NCBI GenBank assembly: GCA_016169945.1
Contig: JADLSH010000103.1
Coordinates: forward strand, 230,001 to 294,000
DNA from: Trachythela sp. YZ-2020
Lineage: Eukaryota > Cnidaria > Anthozoa > Malacalcyonacea > Clavulariidae
DNA: 64,000 nt
Direction: 5' to 3'
The translations under genes and the position numbers were made by a program. Every line of letters begins with the position of its first letter. Positions within the stretch are counted from its first letter, which is position 1. This document shows positions 55,950-64,000 of the stretch, piece after piece. The notes under the pieces are model-generated. The model was not told where the DNA came from. It was given only the letters and a program-made list of their open reading frames with translations, and did not search any database.

Positions 55950-57785
55950 CGAATGCGTGAATCAATCAATGAAACTCTACAACATCGATTTCACATTTCG
56001 ACACCTTATTTCCTACCAGTCGTCGTATCGTGATATTGTATTGTACATATCGTCAGTATTTCACACCTGTATATATCCTGTTATCTACCGTCGAGTTCGA
56101 TTTATAATAATAACCGGAGACCTTAACTGTAACCTCCTTGCTACACAGAGCAATGCACACACGATTAAACTAAAAGATCTAATAGATGTATACCAACTAC
56201 GGCAACACATTAACATACCCGAACTAGAATATCAAGTACTACACAAACATTACTAGATGTAATACTTACTAAAATAGACGACTCAAAAACTATAGACTCG
56301 GGAGTCATACACTTAGGGATAAGTGACCACAGTTTAGTTTACATATGCAGAAAAATTGGTATTCCAAAACAGAAACCAAAGATAGTCGAAACAAGGCAAT
56401 TTAAACATTTCAACACAACTCAATTTCAACAAGATTTAAGAGAAGCGTTCAGCATTCAATATCGCGAAACCGACCCAAATAAAGCGTGGAATGACTGGAA
56501 AGAGACATTCCTTGAAATTGCAAACTTTCACGCACCAGTCAGACAAAGAAAAGTCAAAAGTGAGTATAAGTCATGGCTAAATAATGATACAAAAACAAAG
56601 ATTTATCTTAGAGATTATTTAAAAAAGAAAGCTGTCAGTTTGAATTCAACAGCTTTCCATGAGTCCTACAAACAATGTAAAAATCAAGTAAACAGACTAG
56701 TCAAGGAAGCCAAGACAAACTATTACAAAACCAAACTAGAAAATAGCAAAAATAGCAAGGAAAGCTGGAAAACCATAAACCAAATTCTCAACAAGCAATC
56801 AAAATGCACAATAATCAAAGAGTTAAGAGTGAACGGTAACACAGTAACCGGTAACAAAAATATATCAAACGAATTCAATAACTATTTTTCTACCATAGGC
56901 CCAAAATTGGCAATAAATATTACTCCTAACGATTTAGATCCACTCCACTTTGTAACTCCCGGTACCAAAGTATTTAGTTTTGAAAGTATCACACCTGCAA
57001 AATGAGAAGCCATACTAAAGAGAGCTAAATCAGACAAATCACCAGGCCTTGACAAAATATCAAACAAATTACTAAAAGCCGCAGGAAACACAATTGTCAA
57101 TTCACTAGTATACGTTTTTGACTTGTCTTTAAGTACTGGAATATTTCCAGATGAAATGAAGATTGCAAAGGTCTGCCCCATTTACAAATCGGGAGATAAA
57201 TCAAACTGCGATAATTACAGGCCTATATCTGTTTTATCTGCAGTCACAAAAATACTCGAAAAATTAGTTTATGACCAAATAAATAACGTTTTAGTGGGAA
57301 CAAATATAATAGTGCCACAACAGTCAGGCTTTCGAACTGGGCACTCAACAGAAACTTCCCTGTTACATACTATAAATCAATGCCTTGTCAATATGGATAA
57401 AGGACTTGTCAATGGTATACTATTGCTTGATCTAAAAAAAGCCTTTGACACAGTCAACCATGAAATACTTATCGCCAAATTAGAGCGTTACGGAATGCGT
57501 GGAACAGCCTTACACTGGTTCAAATCTTACCTTTCAGAACGTAAGCAAATATGTAAAATCAACCATTCTGAATCAAATATCGAAACTACTACATGCGGTG
57601 TTTCTAATTTAGATAAACGATTTACCAAACTGTTTAGAAACGACATCGGCATCAATGTTCGCTGATGACGCAAACATATCATGTCAAGGAAATTCATCAG
57701 TAGAAATTGAGAATGAAAAAATGAACATAGAACTTGACAAAAACAAAACAGAATACATGGTCATTGTGTATTCAACGCACCGCGT
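55950..57785 (+). pseudogene. CR1/Jockey-like non-LTR retrotransposon, damaged
   Basis: Endonuclease remnants (GDLNCNLL near 56,117; SDHSLVY near 56,322), a linker open from 56640, and a well-preserved reverse transcriptase: KSDKSPGLDKISNKLLKA, NYRPISVLSAVTKILEKL, QSGFRTGHSTETSLLH, LLDLKKAFDTVNHEIL. The catalytic FADD box (MFADDANIS, about 57,655) is intact but in another frame. A stop at 57002-57004, a frameshift in the endonuclease near 56,250, and a deletion near 57,600 that removes the PQGS motif break it. The 3' thumb ends at 57,785. This is a different family from the one at 27.9-30.2 kb, judged by protein text. Confidence 0.87.
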
Positions 57786-59006
57786 CTACCCCAAGTAGAT
57801 TCATTTGGATTTTGTTCAAAATCTCATATCTATTCAGATGAACCTACACACCGTATATGTACCAGACGGCTAGCAACGAGCTTACTTGCTTCCAGCAGAA
57901 TAGTATCATACCTACAGCAAATCCCACATCTGCATAAACGCCTCGTTTTCAGCAGTATGGCATCCCACCCACGGTAAATCCTACAGCTGTACAACCGTCT
58001 TTTTCATCGTGCAATTCGCTGCCGTCTCAATTGTCATCCCTACCACCTTCTTCAGAGACAAGATACCAAATGCAATTAACAACTGCACACCTGCAAGGAA
58101 TTCCCCTTCTTTTCCTGCTTTAGTTCCGCCTGATACACTCCGTCAAGCGATAATTGGCAACCTATGCAGCCTGGATTTCCCCCCGATATAAACCCAACTG
58201 TTGCTGTCCCGCAAGGTTGCCCATTACCACCAAAGCCATCAGTTATCGCTAACAATTAATTCCAGTCAGTATTTCATAACGAAGCTAAAAGGGAACACAT
58301 CGCGTTACAACGGCTGCCAATTAAATTAGGGATTGCCAGAATAGCCCTTGATTTATCAGCAGTTACAGGTAGGAAATAGCACGACTGGTTTCCTTTCGTA
58401 TTTCAAGATGGCTCAAAGAGCTGGCGAATAGGAAGAGCTAAAAATCGCTACTACCATATCAACCTACATCGCCTAAACTCTCGTAATTAATCCTGGTTTC
58501 CAAATGTCCCAGTTAACTGGTTTGGTGAATAAAGTAGAGAGAGGTCTTGTGTTCACAGATGAAATGCTACAAGAATTACGTTGCAGATTTGGAAAAACAA
58601 TTTTTAATCTTTTTCCACAGCCGTAATACTGACACGACATTTTAAAATAGTGTTGTCCTTGGTTGTGAACAATGTAATTAGAGCGCAGACTATATAACAG
58701 TGCTAGGTAGCAAGTTTATAGTATAAGATACATGCATATACTTTGTTGGAATTTTTCCATGGTTTTGTTAATTTTTTAGTTATTACTAGTTGAAACATTA
58801 CTGTCGCCATTGAAACTGTCTGTAGATTTTTAGTTACAGTATTTGATAACAGAACGGTATTTCAACCCGTTGGACTAAATTTCAGTGCCTTCAAATACAC
58901 CTGTTTATACTTTATTGCAGATCAAATTTGTATTCCCCGATATTTCAAGAAACTGTGACGAGCCACTTTAAGCCATTATAATATAATATTTCTGCTTTAT
59001 TCCAAA
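57786..59006. other. Proline/Ser/Gln-rich coding relic and unassigned DNA
   Basis: From about 57,895 to 58,130 the plus strand can be read as FQQYGIPPTVNPTAVQPSFS followed by SLPSQLSSLPPSSETRYQM, with a duplicated QQ-containing phrase and stops between. Farther on, at about 58,270-58,380, comes KREHIALQRLPIKLGIARIA. These look like exons or a retroelement first frame, not recognised. The rest holds nothing I can support. Confidence 0.3.
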
Positions 59007-59127
59007 GTTATGGTTACAATTCCATGACACGCACGAAATAGGGTTAGGGTTGGGGATTGGGTCGGGATTGGGGTCAAGATCAAAGAGAAATATTCGTGAT
59101 TGCGTGTCATGGAATTATAACCAAAGT
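59007..59127. repeat. Hairpin MITE with G-rich loop
   Basis: TTATGGTTACAATTCCATGA continuing CACGCACGAA at the left is mirrored by TTCGTGATTGCGTGTCATGG onward at the right. The loop is GGGTTAGGGTTGGGGATTGG-like. About 120 bp, no coding content. Confidence 0.75.
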
Positions 59128-61463
59128 TATCCTTTAAAATGTAGTCTCGTCCGCAGGCATTTGCGTTTGCTACTCCCTCGCGTGCGAGGAAGCCCTGGGG
59201 TTGGGCGGGCAGGCAAAGTTGCCCTCAGAGAATTAGCTGCAAAAATACCGTGTCCACGTTATTTGGGTTTCATATCGTACAATAACTGTAAACACCGGAG
59301 ATTGAATATTTAATTTGTCGTGAATTACGGTGCGTTTTATATAATAAAAAAAAAGTGCGTTTTATATGATACAATATTTGCCCAATAGGCAAATTCGAGA
59401 TATTCGAGATATCTTTATTATTTTTACCATTGCATGGTTTCACCACAGTCGGCTTTCCACGATATGAAATCAGGCAATTGCATTGAGGCAATTAATGGAA
59501 AAACGGACATTCAAGATGTTCTGTTTGAACGGCTACATGAACGGTTTATGACCCGTCTTAAAAATAGGTACGCTAAGCGTACATGTATCTGCTCATGGTG
59601 TTGCCACAGTTGCCCATGAAGGAGTAATATTCAACAATAGGCAATTTCGTAATTACCGGCGTCATTTTGCAAAGGAGGCAAACACAATAAACAACAATAG
59701 CATGACTCTAGGGACAAGTATTCCCATTGGGACAAGGTGTATATAGTTACAGAGCCAAGCCATAGGTTTAATATGTCCCTGTCTGTATTTTTCCTCATCG
59801 TGGTTTTTTGAGGGTGTATCATGGTTTTTTTGGGGTGTCACAAAAGTTACGTACTTGTGTTTTAACCAGATCATTAACGCATCAAGGGAACGATACGATA
59901 AATGCAATACGAACGAGAAACGTACAAATCATGCTGATGTTCGTCACGCACTATGTAAAATATTCGACATACTTCATTACTTCAGTCCATATGAGGGTAT
60001 TATATTTCCAACAACAAACATTGCGCCTTCAAGACCTGACGATCGTAAAGTGCATCGCTCTAAAACATCTATACTCTACAATAGTTTGAGCGAACCATGC
60101 GTGGGTATTTATTTGTATTTGTGAGAAACTAAAGAGAAACTAGAAATCAGTGTTGAATATAATTCAGACATAAACGCGCAATAACGAGCTCTATTTATTA
60201 GAGTTCAAGGGTCAGCTGTCACATATTCTTGATAATTATTACACTGTAACGGGTCAAGTTTTTACAAGAAAACCGAGGAGCTTAGTTCTCCCTACGTCTT
60301 GCAATATTTTACGATGATCCTATAGCTCATCGCTATTATACTTCGATTTGACCCAAACGCTTGAACAGACTCCATATCAGTATTCTGCGAGACGCATTCC
60401 TGACGACAACAGTGGAATACGCAAGACATTTAATCGCGTGCACGGCGCACGTATTGGTCAAACGTTGGCAGACCAATTCAAATGAGTAACAAATATATAT
60501 ACATATACAATTACACGATGTTTTATTTTTAATATGTTGTAGTATTTCTTATATACCTTAATGGCTTAATCTTCGACAGTTTGACTGTTCAACTGTTTAG
60601 TTTGATAGTTTAATTCTCCTTCAGAAATAGTACAACTACATTTGAAATTGGCCACATATTTTAAAGCATTCGTTCTAGTCGATACTTTCGTATTGAAAAC
60701 CTTCGTATTTCCACGTTTTTATATGAATTAATGACGTTTTGTCAATTTATTTTGACATTTCAAAACATAAGCGCAATGTTGAATTTAAGATCTAGCCTGC
60801 GAACAGGAAAAATTGAATGATGTCATGGCATGGCATTGCAAGCCACTTGCTGATTGGTTAAATTTAAATAAGATCGTCGCTGATTGGCTACAAGCTAACA
60901 TTACATAACATTAACATTACATTACATAACATTAACATTACATTTACAAGATGATAGCAATATATCTGCATTCGCAGATACAAATTAAATAAAATTTTAA
61001 AAATATCGTGCAAAACAAACATCTCGTAAGTCAAAATAAGATACCGTACAATTTGCGTTTAAATATTGGTTAGTTATTTAGTAATAGTTCATTATTATAT
61101 TAGTAATTTTATGAAAATTGTTTTTATGTTAATTATGACGATTGCTGCAGATTCCGGATTCCGGCAGATTCCGGATTCAAGGACTGACGAATGACGTCTA
61201 AAATTTATTATGTTTATCCTGGCTGCGCATCTTCCATATTTTTGTACATTAGTCATTATATGTCTAAATACAGCCCGGTGCTGAATGGGCTCATTTAAAC
61301 ATGGGTGAATATCTTATACACAACGAACAATTGAGTTAGAAACACCTGGTCGCCTCGGCCTTTGACTATTGTGTGTAAAGCCAGACTGACATCACTGCTT
61401 CCTGTTGACCACATGATTTCATTGATTTGTCAGATTGACGTCATTGCTCGCTCGCCTCTCAAT
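59128..61463. other. Unassigned stretch
   Basis: No recognised gene. Open frames at 59434-59619 and 59855-60124 have mixed composition (HDMKSGNCIEAINGK; FDILHYFSPYEGIIFPTTN) and could be exon remnants, but I cannot place them. A short ATAACATTAACATTAC tandem lies at 60,900-60,948 and a GATTCCGGATTCCGGCA cluster at 61,150-61,185. Confidence 0.4.
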
Positions 61464-61972
61464 CAGGGCTCTCAGTTTTAAGGAAATTTCCTTAAATTGA
61501 GGAAATTTTGACCTTTTTATTAGTTTTTAAGGAGACTTTTAAGGAAATATAATTTTTATGGCATTTTTAAGGAATTTTGAGTTGAAAAACACACTCCAAA
61601 CAATAATTAGTTATTACGTACACTGTTTGTTATACTTACAAGTTATATCCATCGACCTAATGACAGTTTTTGGCAGTAATTTTTACTGAAATCGCAGATC
61701 ATCTTCAATTTTATTGTTCGCACTTCGTTCTTTAAGTCTCTGAGTGACTCTGACTCTCTGTTTTATTGCTAAATTCATAATCAGAAAATTCAAAATTCGA
61801 CATTTTCCGATGTAAAAAGTTATTTACATATTCTCGCGCCAATTGCGCCTATGATCGCGCGCCACTGGGGTGTTGCTCGGAAACTAGGCCGAGTGTAAGG
61901 AAAGTTTTGTCGACTTAAGGAATTTTTACCGCTGAGAATAAAGAAAATTTGGAATTCGTTCTGAGAGCCCTG
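61464..61972. mobile_element. hAT MITE with 8-bp target duplication
   Basis: A 509-bp element: the left end CAGGGCTCTCAG and the complement of the right end CAGGGCTCTCAG are identical. CTCTCAAT stands at 61456-61463 and 61973-61980. The subterminal part repeats TTAAGGAAATTT words (TTAAGGAAATTTCCTTAA is itself a palindrome). No gene. Confidence 0.9.
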
Positions 61973-61980
61973 CTCTCAAT

Positions 61981-64000
61981 ATTATGATTGGTTATTAAAT
62001 TCGAAATATGGGAAGCTTAAATTTGAATATGCTTGCTCAAATTTCATGTAAAGACGCTAGTCCAAGGTTTTTCCTTGCGAACGCAAAGGCAAACTGTGTG
62101 TTATAGTATTATAAAGTTACTTATATATTCTTATTCCGTGTATTCGACTGTGAAAGTAAGTTTGTAATTTATAAAATGAGCATGACCATCTCGAACAGTC
62201 GACGCACTTCGATAACTTCGGGCCATTCCATTTAATACCCCCCCCCCCTATGGACGAGATGTCAGATTTATATACCCTTAAGAAATCTTATATTTGCCGT
62301 GACCCCTCAGAAATCGGCAAACCTCAGAAATTACTATGAACGGTATGAGAAATTCCTGAACCCCTCAGTAATTTTGCAAATTTCCTGAATCCCTCAGAAA
62401 TTTGAGAAATATTTTCTCAACCCCTCAGAAATTCGATAAATATTTTTGCAACCTCTCAGAAATTTAAGAAATTGGTCTATAAATGCGAGAATTATTTATT
62501 ATTGAGCATACAGTTAAATACTGAGAGGCCTCTGCTTGCAGGGTTAACGTTGATACAGCTAATTATCGATTACCGGATAATTTTTCCTTAAACCGGTAGA
62601 GCAAGTCAACGACTGAATATTGATCTAATAATATAATATTGATTGTCAAACAATCAATAAAGAACTATGGATATACCAAAAAGACATTTTTTCATAATTT
62701 CTGAATTCAGCTGCTTTATTATTTATATACACACAACTATTAAACAGACATTTCAAATTTGACCTGTATTGATTAACCTATAGCCTTAGGTAAAATATTT
62801 CAGGTATGATATTTGATCATAGTTATTTCCTGATACTTAAGATTTTAGCTAGGTATAGTATACAGTCATTGAAATATTTTGTTAACTAAAGATGCTATTC
62901 TAGTGCTAATTATCTATCAACACCATATTTAACAGTCACGACTCACGAGATTTAAAACTACAGTGTCCTTTATATTTAGTTTTCGAGACAGTTTAGTTAA
63001 AGAGAGCTTCATAACAATTGTAAAATATATTTCATAATCCCTCTCAAGTCTCAATTCGACCAATATATATAATTTATGTGGCCCATCATGACCTTTGAAT
63101 ATAGTTTGAACATTCACGTGCATGAAAGAGTTTGTACAATATATTACTTTTGTACCGGTTTGTGCAGTTTTACTGCCATGGTTTTCATGGACGCTTGTCC
63201 GTGTTAACGTTTCCCCGTCATTGAGATCCGCGCTTATCGCTCGTGGTTCGTGGCCAGGGTTAAGTTGTCTGAACCATAGCATGCAAGTGTTAATTACCTA
63301 ACAACACCATATTTCATGGTCATGAGATAACAAACTAAAAGTTTTAAGCTACAGCGTTCCTAATAATTTTCAAGCAAAAATCATGTTTTCAAACACACGC
63401 ACTTTAACATAATGCTGTCTACATGAACGACACGGTCTATTTGCCGATCTGTGCTAGGATCTGTGCGAGTGGCATATAGAGCATACACTGCATGTATCTC
63501 GATCGTCTCTCGTTTGGGTATAATTTGCGTTGTGTATCAGCGTCTCTTCGACAATCGGGAACGGCAAGCGGAGGTTCTTTCAATAATGGTTGTAAACAAT
63601 GACGGACGATCCACACAGTGGTTTTAAAGATATATGTTTACTTACAATTCATACTCTCGTCAAGCGAGTCAGGGAAAACTATATACAAAACAATATCAGA
63701 AAAGTGTGTGTAAAGTGCAAGTGTAATTTTATCCATGTGAATTATCTTAGCCAATCAAGTTCGAGTACGTTTTGTGGTTACTATAAATTGTACATTAATA
63801 TGACGTGTGCTAGATCTATGTTATTAAAGGTGTGTAATTTGATATCCATAAAGTTAGTGCAACTATAATCTGAAGTACTAAAGTGTTTTTCGCTATTTCG
63901 CGACATTCTCCGGGGGCGCAACAATGTGGATGTCCAGCTTTTAATTTTCTCTTTCGCTGCTACGCTGTCGCTCTTCTCTCTCTATGTGGTGGGTCGCTGG
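61981..64000. other. Unassigned right end of the window
   Basis: Contains a degenerate tandem of CCCCTCAGAAATT words (62,300-62,470) and two related segments beginning ACAACACCATATTT near 62,920 and 63,302. A minus-strand frame (62929-63282) covers the first but has no recognisable domain. No gene can be supported. Confidence 0.4.

Noticed and set aside
59050..59313. Gly/Ser/Arg frame starting MGIGSGLGS
   Set aside because: Starts in the GGGTTGGGG loop of a hairpin MITE; the Gly-rich start is a repeat artefact.

Overview
This is eukaryotic, most likely invertebrate animal DNA, and I would guess an anthozoan or other cnidarian. It is AT-rich, has spliced genes with GT-AG introns, and is packed with animal-type transposable elements: CR1/Jockey-like non-LTR retroelements, a Ty3/Gypsy element, hAT and MULE DNA transposons, a tRNA-derived SINE and many MITEs. 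I see no convincing single-copy host gene. The assignment to Cnidaria rests on remembered family resemblance (RecQ-like/DUF6589 and SWIM-containing MULE families) and not on a database search.

Region 1 (1-8.9 kb): the 3' part of a RecQ-like helicase gene (+), facing a four-exon DUF6589-type gene (-) that opens with a Cys-pair zinc-binding exon. MITEs sit in its introns. Region 2 (9.0-15.3 kb): a 12-bp telomere-like satellite, a decayed non-LTR 3' end, some 4 kb of empty sequence and two foldback MITEs. Region 3 (15.3-26.9 kb): a nested nest of elements. An old element with about 0.7-kb terminal inverted repeats (TIRs) contains, inside its left TIR, a complete 7,722-bp DNA transposon (15973-23694). 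This inner transposon has 17-bp TIRs and a 9-bp target duplication, and carries the same pair of genes as region 1: RecQ-like helicase (+) converging on a DUF6589 gene (-). A TA-flanked 1.2-kb element and two tRNA-SINE copies lie in the same nest. Region 4 (27-36 kb): a broken non-LTR element, then a foldback element whose right arm was hit by a Ty3/Gypsy element with 150-bp LTRs. Region 5 (36-44.6 kb): non-coding sequence and a 4.35-kb hAT-like element carrying a large inverted repeat.

Region 6 (44.7-49.5 kb): a MULE transposase gene split by a 2-kb TIR element. Region 7 (49,687-55,425): a 5,739-bp palindrome flanked by a 6-bp target duplication and ending 5'-AG...CT-3', as Polinton/Maverick elements do. 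Each arm is about 2.7 kb and holds a copy of a zinc-finger gene; only the right copy keeps its zinc finger and TATA box. Region 8 (55.4-64 kb): a damaged non-LTR element, small hairpins, a hAT MITE and otherwise unassigned sequence.

How the parts work together: the helicase and DUF6589 genes recur as a convergent pair, and in the second copy TIRs and a target duplication bound exactly that pair. My inference is that they are the two genes of one autonomous transposon type. The other candidate for an undescribed system is the giant palindrome with its one-sided functional gene.
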